From Streptomyces dysideae (GTDB taxonomy: Bacteria; Actinomycetota; Actinomycetes; Streptomycetales; Streptomycetaceae), in contig NZ_KQ949090.1 of the NCBI RefSeq assembly GCF_001514305.1, positions 124,001-188,000 of the forward strand: DNA of 64,000 bases. The letters are read 5' to 3'. The position numbers were made by a program, and so were the translations under genes. Shown piece after piece: positions 16,924 through 25,609 of this stretch. The first letter of the stretch is position 1; the number at the start of each line of letters is the position of its first letter. Under the pieces are notes generated by a model, which saw only the letters and a program-made list of their open reading frames with translations, was not told the origin of the DNA and did not search any database.

Positions 16924-17196
16924 ATGTCCAAGAAGACGTTCGAGGAGCTCTTCACCGAGCTCCAGCACAAGGCCGCAAACGGCGACCCCGCCACTTCCCG
17001 CACCGCAGAGCTGGTCGGCAAGGGCGTCCATGCCATCGGCAAGAAGGTCGTCGAGGAGGCCGCCGAAGTCTGGATGGCCGCCGAGTACGAGGGCAAGGAA
17101 GCGGCAGCCGAGGAGATCTCGCAGCTGCTGTACCACGTCCAGGTGATGATGGTCGCCCGAGGCATCTCCCTCGACGACGTCTACGCCCACCTGTAA
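16924..17196 (+). CDS. hisE: Phosphoribosyl-ATP pyrophosphatase
   Basis: A 90-residue all-helical MazG-like enzyme for the second step of histidine synthesis. It has the metal-binding KKVVEEAAEVWMAA and EEISQLLYHVQVMM segments. A -10-like TAAAGT at 16908-16913 would place the transcript start about 4 bp before the ATG, so hisE may have its own promoter and a nearly leaderless message. This would explain the weak ribosome-binding site. Confidence 0.95.
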   Translation: MSKKTFEELFTELQHKAANGDPATSRTAELVGKGVHAIGKKVVEEAAEVWMAAEYEGKEAAAEEISQLLYHVQVMMVARGISLDDVYAHL

Positions 17197-17247
17197 GCCG
17201 TAGCCGCACCCATCCCCGTAAGACACCACACAAAGGAAGCCGACCTC

Positions 17248-18105
17248 ATGCTGCGCATCGCCGTCCCCAACAAGGGTTCCCTGTCAGGCCCTGCGGCGGA
17301 GATGCTGCATGAGGCCGGCTACCAGCAGCGCCGCGAGTCCAAGGAACTGCGCATCGTCGACCCGGAGAACGAGGTCGAGTTTTTCTACCTCCGCCCCCGC
17401 GACATCGCGATCTACGTCTCCTCCGGCAAGCTCGACATCGGCATCACCGGCCGCGACCTGCTGATCGACTCCGGCGCCAACGCCGAGGAGATCCTCCCGC
17501 TCGGCTTCGCCCGCTCCACCTTCCGCTACGCCACCAAGCCCGGCACGGCCAAGGGCGTCGAGGACCTCGGCGGCATGACCGTCGCCACCTCCTACGAGGG
17601 CATCGTCGCCAAGCACCTCGCGGACAACGGCGTCGACGCCGCCGTCGTCCACCTCGACGGCGCCGTCGAGACCGCCATCGAGCTCGGTGTCGCCGAGGTC
17701 ATCGCGGACGTCGTCGAGACCGGCACCTCGCTGCGCAACGCGGGCCTGGAGGTCATCGGCGAGCCGATCATGAAGTCCGAGGCCGTCGTCATCCGCCGTA
17801 CCGGCGCGGACGGCGAGGATGCTGCTGAGTCGAAGGTGCAGCAGTTCCTGCGTCGGCTGCAGGGCGTCCTGGTGGCCCGGACCTACGTGATGATGGACTA
17901 CGACTGCCGTGTCGAGCAGCTCGAGAAGGCCGTCGCGCTCACGCCGGGCCTGGAGTCCCCGACCGTCTCGCCGCTGCACAACGAGGGCTGGGTCGCGGTC
18001 CGGGCGATGGTCCCGGCCAAGGAAGCCCAGCGGATCATGGACGATCTGTACGACATCGGCGCGCGGGCCATCCTGACCACGGCCATCCACGCCTGCCGTC
18101 TCTGA
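17248..18105 (+). CDS. hisG: ATP phosphoribosyltransferase (long form)
   Basis: A 285-residue first enzyme of histidine synthesis. It has the N-terminal LRIAVPNKGSL and the PRPP-binding region DVVETGTSLRNAGL, followed by the C-terminal ACT-like domain that binds histidine for feedback inhibition and makes this the HisG-long form. Start ATG with AAGGAAG. It follows hisE by 51 bp and is probably co-transcribed with it. Confidence 0.96.
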   Translation: MLRIAVPNKGSLSGPAAEMLHEAGYQQRRESKELRIVDPENEVEFFYLRPRDIAIYVSSGKLDIGITGRDLLIDSGANAEEILPLGFARSTFRYATKPGTAKGVEDLGGMTVATSYEGIVAKHLADNGVDAAVVHLDGAVETAIELGVAEVIADVVETGTSLRNAGLEVIGEPIMKSEAVVIRRTGADGEDAAESKVQQFLRRLQGVLVARTYVMMDYDCRVEQLEKAVALTPGLESPTVSPLHNEGWVAVRAMVPAKEAQRIMDDLYDIGARAILTTAIHACRL

Positions 18106-18115
18106 GGTCCGAAAG

Positions 18116-18571
18116 ATGTCCGACCTGCCTGCTCTCCCCGTCACTTTCCGGCCGGGCCGTACCCGGGCCGTCCTGCTCACCGCCGGCGCCGCGATCTTCG
18201 TCGTCATCACGACGGTCGCGCTGCTGCTGGAGCAGCTCGGCCCGGGGGAGCGCCTCAGCTTCGTCTTCACCGCGGCGCTCATGTTCGGCGTCCTGTTCCT
18301 GCTGTCCCGGCCGAAGGTCGTGGCGGACGAGGACGGCGTCACCGTCGTCAACATCGCCAGCCGGCGGCACCTGGAGTGGGCCGAGATCCTGCAGGTCAAC
18401 TTGCGGCCGGGCGACCCCTGGGTGTTCCTCAACCTCAGCGACGGCACCAGCCTGCCCGCGCTCGGCATCCAGCCCGGCATCGCCAAGCAGCGCGCCATCG
18501 CCGACGCCCGCGCCCTGCGGGCGCTCGCCGAGGCCCGTGCCATCCAGGACCCCGAGGGCCGCCAGGGCTGA
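18116..18571 (+). CDS. PH-domain-containing membrane protein
   Basis: A 151-residue protein with two predicted membrane helices (about residues 18-58), then a bacterial PH-like domain (VVADEDGVTVVNIASRRHLEWAEIL). It lies 10 bp after hisG and is likely co-transcribed. Homologues follow hisG in Streptomyces, but no function is known. Confidence 0.8.
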   Translation: MSDLPALPVTFRPGRTRAVLLTAGAAIFVVITTVALLLEQLGPGERLSFVFTAALMFGVLFLLSRPKVVADEDGVTVVNIASRRHLEWAEILQVNLRPGDPWVFLNLSDGTSLPALGIQPGIAKQRAIADARALRALAEARAIQDPEGRQG

Positions 18572-18572
18572 C

Positions 18573-18602
18573 CCCGAGAGCAAGATCAGGGGCTCGCTCG
18601 GG
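18573..18602 (+). terminator. Terminator-like hairpin after the his/PH unit
   Basis: CCCGAG at 18573-18578 pairs with CTCGGG at 18597-18602, immediately after the stop codon. No clear T-run, as is usual in Streptomyces. Confidence 0.45.
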
Positions 18603-18820
18603 AAGTCGCCCCTGCCGCAGTGGCCCGTGTCTTGATTAATCTGGTGGCGGTGGCGTTTTTCGCTGCGCCCCCGCCCCTGTGCTCCGCCCGGTGCCCAGGG
18701 GTTCCTGCTACGCGAGGAGTGACCCTCTCCGGCGATGGACGGATCGTCCTGCAGTACCTGCGCCGCCCCCTCCCGACATAGCGCGGACCGTGTCCGCGAC
18801 CGTGCGGAGGCGGCGGCATC
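18603..18820 (+). promoter_or_regulatory. Leader/promoter region of the CNNM gene pair
   Basis: A 218-bp non-coding stretch containing CTTGATTAATCTGGTGG, a local AT-rich island that may hold the promoter, followed by a GC-rich segment able to form several hairpins before the AUG. Because the next genes are metal-transport-like CNNM proteins, a metal-sensing leader is conceivable, but I do not recognise an M-box or other known class. Confidence 0.35.
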
Positions 18821-20146
18821 ATGACCATCCCCCTGCTGCTCCTGGCAGCCGCATTCCTTCTCATTCTCGCCAACGGCTTCTTCGTGGCCGCCGAGTTCGG
18901 CCTCGTCACGGTCGAGGCGACCGATGCCGAGAAGGCCGCCGCCGAGGGCGACCGACGGGCCCGCAGGGTCGCCGAGTCGCTCAAGGAGCTGTCCTTTCAG
19001 CTCTCCGGCACCCAGCTCGGCATCACCATCACCTCGCTCGTCGTCGGCATGCTCGCCGAACCGGCGCTCGCGGAACTGCTGCACGGCCCGATCACGGCCG
19101 TCGGCGTACCCGAGGGCGCGGTGTCCGGTGTCGCCGTGGTCGTCGGCATGCTGGCGGCCTCGGCCGTGCAGATGGTGATCGGCGAGCTCGTGCCCAAGAA
19201 CTGGGCGGTGTCCCGGCCCATGCAGGTCGCGCGCTTCGTCGCCGGCCCGCAGCACGCCTTCGCACGCCTGTTCCACCCGGTGATCGCCGGGCTGAACTCC
19301 GTCGCGAACCGCCTCGTCCGCGCCATGGGCATCGAGCCCACCGCGGAGCTGGCCTCCGCCCGCACCCCCGGCGAACTCGTCTCCCTGGCCCGGCACTCCG
19401 CCCAGGCCGGTGCCCTCGAACAGGACACCGCGGACCTCTTCGTACGGACCCTGTCGCTCGCCGAACTCACCGCGCAGCACGTCATGACGCCACGCGTGAA
19501 GGTCAGCGCGCTGCAGTCGACGGCGACCGCCGAGGACGTGGTCAACCTGACCCGCGCCACCGGTCTGTCCCGCTTCCCGGTCTACCGGGAGAAGATCGAC
19601 GAGATCGTCGGCATGGTCCATCTCAAGGACGCGCTGGCGATCCCCTCGGGCGACCGCCTGCGCACCCCCGTCGGCCGGATCGCGCGCCCGGCGCTGCTCG
19701 TCCCCGAGACGCTGCCGGTCCAGCCCCTGCTGGCCCAGCTGCGCAGCGAGCAGCCCATCGCCGTCGTCGTCGACGAGTACGGCGGTACGGCCGGCGTGGT
19801 AACCCTGGAGGACATCGTCGAGGAGATCGTCGGCGAGGTCCGCGACGAGCATGACGGTCAGGACGTACCCGAACTCGCCGCGGCCCCGCCGGAGGACGGC
19901 AGGCCCGCCTGGGACGCCGACGGCAGCTGCCGCGTCGACATCCTCCAGCGCATAGGCCTCGACGTGCCCGAGGGTCCGTACGAGACGGTCGCCGGCCTGG
20001 TCGCCGACCTGCTCGGCCGGATCCCGGCCGTCGGCGACAAGGCGGAACTGCCGGGCTGGCGGCTGTCGGTACGCAGGGTCGGTCACTACCGCGCCGAGCG
20101 GGTCCGGCTGGTCAGGACGGGCACCGTCGTGGAGGCCGCCCGATGA
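18821..20146 (+). CDS. CNNM/CorC-type hemolysin-family membrane protein
   Basis: A 441-residue protein: an N-terminal DUF21/CNNM transmembrane domain with three helices (LANGFFVAAEFGLVTVEATD, ITITSLVVGMLAEPAL, IGELVPKNWAV), a CBS pair (about residues 215-335, MTPRVKVSALQ and GTAGVVTLEDIVEEIVGE) and a C-terminal CorC_HlyC domain (PEGPYETVAGLVADLLGRIP). Such proteins are implicated in magnesium or cobalt efflux. The stop overlaps the next start (ATGA), coupling it to a paralogue. Confidence 0.9.
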   Translation: MTIPLLLLAAAFLLILANGFFVAAEFGLVTVEATDAEKAAAEGDRRARRVAESLKELSFQLSGTQLGITITSLVVGMLAEPALAELLHGPITAVGVPEGAVSGVAVVVGMLAASAVQMVIGELVPKNWAVSRPMQVARFVAGPQHAFARLFHPVIAGLNSVANRLVRAMGIEPTAELASARTPGELVSLARHSAQAGALEQDTADLFVRTLSLAELTAQHVMTPRVKVSALQSTATAEDVVNLTRATGLSRFPVYREKIDEIVGMVHLKDALAIPSGDRLRTPVGRIARPALLVPETLPVQPLLAQLRSEQPIAVVVDEYGGTAGVVTLEDIVEEIVGEVRDEHDGQDVPELAAAPPEDGRPAWDADGSCRVDILQRIGLDVPEGPYETVAGLVADLLGRIPAVGDKAELPGWRLSVRRVGHYRAERVRLVRTGTVVEAAR

Positions 20147-21228
20147 GCGTGCTCCAACTCCTCTTCGCCGCCCTCCTCGTGCTCGCCAACGGCTTCTTCG
20201 TCGGCGCCGAGTTCGCGCTGGTGTCGGTCCGCCGCAGCCAGATCGAACCGCTCGGCACGGCCCGGGCACGGCAGGTCCTGTACGGCCTGGAGCGGCTGCC
20301 GCAGATGATGGCCGCGGCCCAGTTCGGCATCACGGTCTGCTCGCTGACGCTGGGCGCGGTGGCCGAGCCGACGGTGGCGCATCTCCTGGAGCCGGTGTTC
20401 GAGTGGATCCACCTGCCGCACGGCATGATCCACCCGCTCGGCTATGTCATCGCCCTCGCCGCGGTGGTCTTCTTCCACCTGGTGATCGGCGAGATGGTCC
20501 CGAAGAACCTGGCGATGGCGGCCCCCGAGAAGGTCGCGCTGTGGCTCAGCCCGGGCCTGGTCGCCTTCGCCCGACTGTGCCGGCCGATCACCGTGGCCCT
20601 CGGCGCCTGCGCCCGGGTCATCCTGCGGCTCTTCCACGTCGAGCCGAAGGACGAGGTCGAGGCGGTCTTCACCAGCGAACAGCTCAACCGCCTCGTCGAG
20701 GACTCCGGCCAGGCGGGCCTCCTCGACCCCGAGGAGCAGGAGCGACTGGAGGACGCGCTGGAACTGGGCTCCCGCCCGGTCACGGACGTCCTGCTCAAGC
20801 GCGAGTCCCTGGTGACGGTCAGCCCGTCGGTCACCCCAGGCCAGATCGTCGAGCTCACCGGCCACACCGGCTACTCGCGCTTCCCGATCGCCGCGGAGAC
20901 CGGCGCCTTCATGGGCTACCTGCACGTGAAGGACGTACTCGACCTGGAGGACTCGGAGCGGGCGGTACCGCAGCAGGTATGGCGCCCGATGACGACCCTC
21001 CGCTCCGAACTGCCCCTGGACGACGCCCTGACGGTGATGCGCCGCGCCGCCACGCACCTGGCGCAGGTGGCGGACGCGTCCGGGAAGGTGCTGGGCCTGG
21101 TGGCGCTGGAGGACGTACTGGAGCTCCTGGTGGGCGAGGTACGGGATCCGGCGCACAGGGAGGTGGCGGAGGTCCGGGTGACGGAGCCACGGGCGAGTGG
21201 GGAGCCGGAGGAGGTACTCGCGAGCTGA
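20143..21228 (+). CDS. CNNM-type membrane protein, paralogue lacking the CorC_HlyC domain
   Basis: A 361-residue homologue of the preceding protein, with the same DUF21 membrane domain (LANGFFVGAEFALVSVRRSQ, VIGEMVPKNLAM) and CBS pair (LGLVALEDVLELLVGEV). It ends about 85 residues earlier, without the C-terminal CorC_HlyC domain. The ATG overlap suggests a heteromeric complex with the first protein. Confidence 0.9.
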   Translation: MSVLQLLFAALLVLANGFFVGAEFALVSVRRSQIEPLGTARARQVLYGLERLPQMMAAAQFGITVCSLTLGAVAEPTVAHLLEPVFEWIHLPHGMIHPLGYVIALAAVVFFHLVIGEMVPKNLAMAAPEKVALWLSPGLVAFARLCRPITVALGACARVILRLFHVEPKDEVEAVFTSEQLNRLVEDSGQAGLLDPEEQERLEDALELGSRPVTDVLLKRESLVTVSPSVTPGQIVELTGHTGYSRFPIAAETGAFMGYLHVKDVLDLEDSERAVPQQVWRPMTTLRSELPLDDALTVMRRAATHLAQVADASGKVLGLVALEDVLELLVGEVRDPAHREVAEVRVTEPRASGEPEEVLAS

Positions 21229-21439
21229 TGCGGGCCGCCGCCGACGGGCAGCCGTGCCGCCGGCGCGGCTGCCCACCCGGCAGCGGCATCCGCGTTCGGC
21301 GCGGCCTGCGGGCAGCGGCACCTGTGTCACTGGCGCAGCCTGCGGGCAGTCGTGCCGCTCGGGGCGGCATCCGTCCCAAAGAGAGGCGGCACCCCGACCC
21401 GACGCCAACCTCGGCGCCGGGCATCCACCCCGACAGCCG
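21229..21439. repeat. Intergenic repeat cluster (copy A of a dispersed element at 21336-21396)
   Basis: The gap between two convergent genes is filled with variants of a GCCTGCGGGCAG ... GGGGCGGCA unit. The best-defined copy, 21336-21396, is nearly identical to 43844-43903 elsewhere in this window. Partial copies start near 21240 and 21303. The units form hairpins and probably act as bidirectional transcription ends. Confidence 0.7.
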
Positions 21440-23305
21440 TCACATGGCCGACGGATCCTGCGGCCCCCGCCCCGACAGCACTTCCCCATACGCCTGCATC
21501 AAGTCCGGCAACCGCAACGTCGACAAGTCGTCCCGAGTCAACGCCCCCGGATAGACCGACAGCCGCAGATCCCGATACGCACAGCTCTTCTCGTACAGCG
21601 TCCGCAGGAACCGCCCGTTCCCCAGCTCGTCGATCCACCCCTGGTCCACCACATGCCCGGCGATCGACCGCAGCTCGTCCAGCGCCTCCTCGTCCCACAC
21701 GTCACCGTTCTCGGCAGCCAGCACCTCGCCGATGGAGGTGAGTTCGAGGGGCCGGTACGACGGGAAGTCGACGCGGGTCGTGAAGCGGGACGACAGTCCG
21801 GGGTTGGCGGCCAGCAGCCGGTCCATGCCCTCCGGATAGCCGGCGAGGATCACGACGAGGTGGTCGCGGTTGTCCTCGGCCCGCTTCAACAGCACTTGCA
21901 GCGCCTCGTCGCCGTACGCGTCGCCCTTGCCGTAACCGGAGTTGGAGAGGGAGTACGCCTCGTCCACGAACAGGACACCACCGAGCGCGGAGTCGATCAG
22001 CTCGTTGGCCTTCACGGCCGTCTGGCCGAGATACTCGCCGACCAGGTCGGCCCGCTGGGCCTCGACCAGATGGTCACCGCCGAGGAGGCCGAGGGCGTAG
22101 AAGACGCGGCCGAGGATGCGGGCGACGGTGGTCTTGCCCGTGCCCGAGGGCCCGGAGAAGACGAAGTGCCGCTTGGGCGGCTGGACCGGCAGGCCCTGCC
22201 CGGCCCGCAGCCGTGCCATGTTCAACTGCGCGGACAGGGCCTTGACCTGGCGCTTGACCGGCTCGAGCCCCACCATGCGCTCGAGCTCGGCGAGCGCCTC
22301 CTCCAGTAGCGCGGGATCGGTCGGCCCGGCGGGCAGCGGCTGCGACGGTACGGCGGTCTTCTCGCGCACCGCCGGATCGGTCACCGAGGCGAGCGGACCG
22401 GACGGCGGCAGGTCGGTCTCGGGGAGCCTGAGGTCCCGCCCCTCGGTGCCGAACAGCGGGTCCAGGCTGTCGGGACCGTCGAGCACGTCCTGCCCGACCC
22501 CGGTGAGTGTGATCGCCGCGAGGTCGGTCGACTCGTCGTACCCGTCGCCCTCGGCGATCGCCGCCAGCCGGGCCGACGTGTCCATGAAGGCGGGGTCGAC
22601 CCGGTGCACGGCCCGGTACAACGGCAGCGCCGCCGCGCTGCGCCCCGTGCCCTCATGGGCCCGCGCCAGCCAGTACCGCAGCTCCTTGCGCTGCGGCTGC
22701 TCGCTGCGGCACCGCATCAGCGCCGCCGACAGCAGCGGGTCGGCCTGCCCGTACATCTCCAGCCGCACCCGCGCCATGCCGCCGAACAGGCCCGCCTCGA
22801 TGCCGAGCATCGGATCGCCGAGCAGGGGGTCGGTGTGCCGGACGAGCTGTTCCCAGTCCTTGACCAGATAGGCGCGGCAGGCGTGCAGGAAGCGGACCTG
22901 CGGGTCGGTGTCCACCGGCGGCAGGCCCGCGAGGGCCCGGTCCAGCTCGGGGACGTGCCGGCCGTCCAGCCAGTGCGAGGCGTGCGCCAGCAGCAGATCC
23001 CGTGGGCTCTCCAGCACCGGCTGCACCCACCAGCCCAGCCAGTACCAGGAGTTGAGCGTGCGTCGGTGCCGGGAGCGCTGCTCCCCGAAGCGCTCCCGGT
23101 GCCGAAACATCCGCAGCAGCGCAGTCGTCGTGTCCACGCGCAGCGCGTGCAGTCCGAGCCAGCCGTCGGCCATCCCGGGATCGATCCGCACCGCGGTGCG
23201 GAACTCCTCCTCCGCCTGCGGATAGGCGCCCATGGTGTAGGCGTCCACGCCTCGTAGCCAGGCGAGGTCGGCCGGGGCCTCCGGGCCCTGCGTGCCGAAG
23301 TCCAT
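21440..23305 (-). CDS. EccA/CbxX-type AAA ATPase with TPR-like N-terminus
   Basis: A 621-residue protein. Residues 1-300 are TPR-like helical repeats and residues 330-621 an AAA+ domain: Walker A GPSGTGKTT (about residue 386), Walker B GVLFVDEAYSL (about residue 444), and a CbxX/CfxQ-type SSRFTTRVDFPSYRPLEL segment. This is the layout of EccA, the cytosolic chaperone ATPase of type VII (ESX) secretion. The ATG at 23305 is preferred because GGGGGACG precedes it and the N-terminal TPR-like domain starts soon after. No other ESX gene is present nearby, so it is an orphan EccA-like protein. Confidence 0.88.
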   Translation of the reverse strand: MDFGTQGPEAPADLAWLRGVDAYTMGAYPQAEEEFRTAVRIDPGMADGWLGLHALRVDTTTALLRMFRHRERFGEQRSRHRRTLNSWYWLGWWVQPVLESPRDLLLAHASHWLDGRHVPELDRALAGLPPVDTDPQVRFLHACRAYLVKDWEQLVRHTDPLLGDPMLGIEAGLFGGMARVRLEMYGQADPLLSAALMRCRSEQPQRKELRYWLARAHEGTGRSAAALPLYRAVHRVDPAFMDTSARLAAIAEGDGYDESTDLAAITLTGVGQDVLDGPDSLDPLFGTEGRDLRLPETDLPPSGPLASVTDPAVREKTAVPSQPLPAGPTDPALLEEALAELERMVGLEPVKRQVKALSAQLNMARLRAGQGLPVQPPKRHFVFSGPSGTGKTTVARILGRVFYALGLLGGDHLVEAQRADLVGEYLGQTAVKANELIDSALGGVLFVDEAYSLSNSGYGKGDAYGDEALQVLLKRAEDNRDHLVVILAGYPEGMDRLLAANPGLSSRFTTRVDFPSYRPLELTSIGEVLAAENGDVWDEEALDELRSIAGHVVDQGWIDELGNGRFLRTLYEKSCAYRDLRLSVYPGALTRDDLSTLRLPDLMQAYGEVLSGRGPQDPSAM

Positions 23306-23583
23306 CACGTCCCCCACAAACCGTGCCCCCGTCGGTTGGCCAACCGGGCCGTCGCCCGGGGCCGCCTTGATCGAACCGCCGTACTGCGGACCGGAGTTGC
23401 ATCGGTGCGCAGAGCAGCCGTTCCAGGTCGCACCGAGGGCATCGTACCTGCGTGGCGTCGCCCGCCCCAGGGTGCCGCACAGGACGTTTGGCGAGGTGGG
23501 AGCAGATGGACCGCCCATGGCTCGGTGACCGAGGGTGAGCGAATTGCCGCGCGCAGCGCTCGAAAAATGGGGTCAGGGCAGAA
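23306..23583. other. Non-coding region upstream of the EccA-type gene
   Basis: About 280 bp with no convincing coding sequence. It must hold the promoter of the leftward AAA gene. A TTGATC at about 23370 and dispersed short inverted repeats are visible, but nothing decisive. Confidence 0.4.
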
Positions 23584-23650
23584 CGAAGCCCCCGATCACG
23601 GGGGAACAACCGGGGGCTTCGCGTCTGGGGGCGGCCTCGAACGGCCGCAC
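23584..23650 (-). ncRNA. Candidate small RNA ending in a strong hairpin
   Basis: On the minus strand a promoter-like pair (23657-23686) is followed by about 65 nt ending in a hairpin whose 10-bp arms are CGAAGCCCCC (23584-23593) and GGGGGCTTCG (23612-23621), then TTCTG. No ribosome-binding site or reading frame follows the promoter. The hairpin could instead be the terminator of the kinase gene whose stop is at 23736, but the well-placed promoter between them favours a separate short transcript. Confidence 0.45.
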
Positions 23651-23656
23651 ATTGAG

Positions 23657-23686
23657 AACGTAAGACCTGTACGGTCCTTGGGTCAA
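23657..23686 (-). promoter_or_regulatory. Promoter of the candidate small RNA
   Basis: Minus-strand TTGACC (23681-23686), 18-bp spacer, TACGTT (23657-23662); close to the consensus for the main Streptomyces sigma factor. The predicted start is near 23650. Confidence 0.5.
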
Positions 23687-23735
23687 GCCGAGTTGAAGCT
23701 GTCCGGCGACTAATCCCGTAAGGCTCTTCACAAGT

Positions 23736-24380
23736 TCAGCACATTGCGGATGGTTCGTCACCCTGAGTGATCTCCTGGTCCGGTCCAACGGTCCCAGCAG
23801 GCCCGGAAAGTACCTCGTACCCCTTCTTGCGCTGCCGGACCAGAAGATCGGCGAAGGGCCGGGACGGGTCCTCGGCGAAGTGGTTCCGCTCCGCCGCGAC
23901 CCATCCGTCCCAGAACTCGCGCTGCTCGTCCCCGTCCCGGGAGCGCCCGCGCGCCCAGGACTCCGTGTGCGGCAGCTCCATCCACAGCAGCCGCGCCAGA
24001 TACGGGCGCAGCGCGCGGCGGCCGGCGCCGACGCCCTCGACGACGATCACCGGCGCGGGCGGCAGGGGCTGGGCCGGGCCGAAGCGGCGGGCCCGCCAGT
24101 CGTAGGGGGTGAAGTGCGCGGTCTCGCCGCGGGCCAGCGGTTCGATCACCTGGGCCAGCAGCCGCCCGGACCAGTCGAACAGTTCGTCATGGCTGGCGAT
24201 GTCGTCGAGGCGCAGCACCGGCGCGCCGCCCAGGGCGTGGGCCAGCTGTCCGGCGAACGTGGACTTTCCGGACCCGGCGTGCCCGTCGACGCCGATCAGA
24301 CGGACCGGGCCGCAGGACGGCGGGAGGCGGCGGAGCCGCGCGGCGAGCTCGTGAATGGTGCTTCCCGGGATCGGAGTGAG
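23736..24380 (-). CDS. Uridine-kinase-like P-loop kinase (start codon uncertain)
   Basis: About 214 residues of a P-loop kinase: VDGHAGSGKSTFAGQLA (Walker A), LRLDDIASHDELF, FTPYDWRARRFG, VIVVEGVGAGR. It resembles uridine kinase/phosphoribulokinase-type enzymes and probably phosphorylates a nucleoside or small metabolite. The homologous N-terminus (TPIPGSTIHELAARL) begins with CTC at 24380 and no in-frame ATG or GTG lies close upstream. The nearest candidate is a TTG at 24494 with no Shine-Dalgarno, and an out-of-frame ATG lies at about 24392. The gene may have lost its start, or use an unusual one. Confidence 0.75.
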   Translation of the reverse strand, partial: LTPIPGSTIHELAARLRRLPPSCGPVRLIGVDGHAGSGKSTFAGQLAHALGGAPVLRLDDIASHDELFDWSGRLLAQVIEPLARGETAHFTPYDWRARRFGPAQPLPPAPVIVVEGVGAGRRALRPYLARLLWMELPHTESWARGRSRDGDEQREFWDGWVAAERNHFAEDPSRPFADLLVRQRKKGYEVLSGPAGTVGPDQEITQGDEPSAMC

Positions 24381-24610
24381 CGCTGGGCATATTTCGCGGG
24401 AACATTCTAGTGGCGAGTGAAACCGGGCGCGCTGCGCGGACTCGGAAATGGTGCCGTATTGAACCAGCGGTCTGCCGGTCGGCCCCCTCCGCAATACCGA
24501 CGCAAAACCATGGCCGCCACGTCGGAATCCGCGTTCCGGCCGGGCTCCGTGGTGAGTAGGGTGCCTGGTGCACAACTGCTGGGTGTCGTAACGGGGATGG
24601 ACAGGGGCAG

Positions 24611-25567
24611 ATGGCCGCGGGGTTATTCGAGGGGCGGTATGTGTGGCATCCGGCGGCCGACGACCGCACGCTCGCGAGCGTATCCCTCGACGTAAGAGCC
24701 GGCCGCTGTCTGAGCGCCCTGGAAGCCCTGACCGACACGCGCGACGCCTTCGCCCTGCGCGCCCACCGCTCGCTCGTCCTCGCCTCGGAGGCCGCCGACT
24801 CCGACCTCGTCGAGCGCTGGCTGGCCGAGGAGCCGAACCCCGAGACGGCGCTGATGTGGGCGCGGGTCGCGGTGTTACGGGCGCTGCGCGCGGCCGACGC
24901 ACGCGACCCGCGGGCCGAGGCGCTGGAGCGGATCGCGCTGGCCGCCTGCGACCGGGCCTCCGCCGCCGACCCCGCCGACCCCACGCCCTGGGCGGCCCGG
25001 CTGGCCATGGCCCGGCTGCACCGGCTGCGCGAACCGGCGCCGCACGGGCTGCTCACCGCCCCGCCGGGACCCTGGCGGCTGTTCGCGCACATCCTGTCAC
25101 TCGACCCTTGGCACCGCGAGGCCCACCACCGCTTCCTGGCCTGCTTCTTCCCGCGCCACGGCGGCTCGGTGACCGCCGCCTGGGACGTCGCCGCCTTCCT
25201 CGGCCAGCGGGCCCCCGTCGACTCCCCGTTGCGCCTCCTCCCGCTGGTCGCCCTGGTCGAGTGCTACAACCCGACCCAGCTGCTCGCCGACCGGGTCTGG
25301 GAGCAGCCCCAGTGGCGTGCCACCGCCCTCGCGATCTACCAGAACTGGCTGCCCACGGTGGCCGGTTATCGCTTCACCCCGGTCCTCGACCTGGCCTACC
25401 TCGCCCACGCACTCGTCATGGGCAAGCGCGTCTTCGAGGCCCGCGCGGTCTTCACGGCGATGGGCCCGTACGCCACGCGGATGCCCTGGGCCGCCTTCGG
25501 TGAGCCGGCGGAGCAGCTCTCCCGCGCCCGCCGCACCTGCGGACTGCCCGTGCCGTCGGCGTCCTGA
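24611..25567 (+). CDS. Conserved hypothetical helical-repeat protein
   Basis: A 318-residue soluble, alpha-helical protein with TPR-like periodicity (RCLSALEALTDTRDAF, LRALRAADARDPRAEALERI, EARAVFTAMGPYATRMPW). The ATG has AGGGGCAG upstream. No catalytic motif is visible. It lies 42 bp before the permease gene, so the two may share a transcript. Function unknown. Confidence 0.75.
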   Translation: MAAGLFEGRYVWHPAADDRTLASVSLDVRAGRCLSALEALTDTRDAFALRAHRSLVLASEAADSDLVERWLAEEPNPETALMWARVAVLRALRAADARDPRAEALERIALAACDRASAADPADPTPWAARLAMARLHRLREPAPHGLLTAPPGPWRLFAHILSLDPWHREAHHRFLACFFPRHGGSVTAAWDVAAFLGQRAPVDSPLRLLPLVALVECYNPTQLLADRVWEQPQWRATALAIYQNWLPTVAGYRFTPVLDLAYLAHALVMGKRVFEARAVFTAMGPYATRMPWAAFGEPAEQLSRARRTCGLPVPSAS

Positions 25568-25609
25568 ACCTTCTCCGCGGAAATCCCCCCACCGAGAGAA
25601 AGGCCGACC

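Noticed and set aside
18603..18820. M-box or other metal riboswitch upstream of the CNNM pair
   Set aside because: Some hairpin potential, but no conserved riboswitch core could be recognised by eye.
21440..23305. A type VII secretion locus
   Set aside because: No EccB, EccC, EccD, EccE, EsxA/B or mycosin genes flank the EccA-like ATPase.
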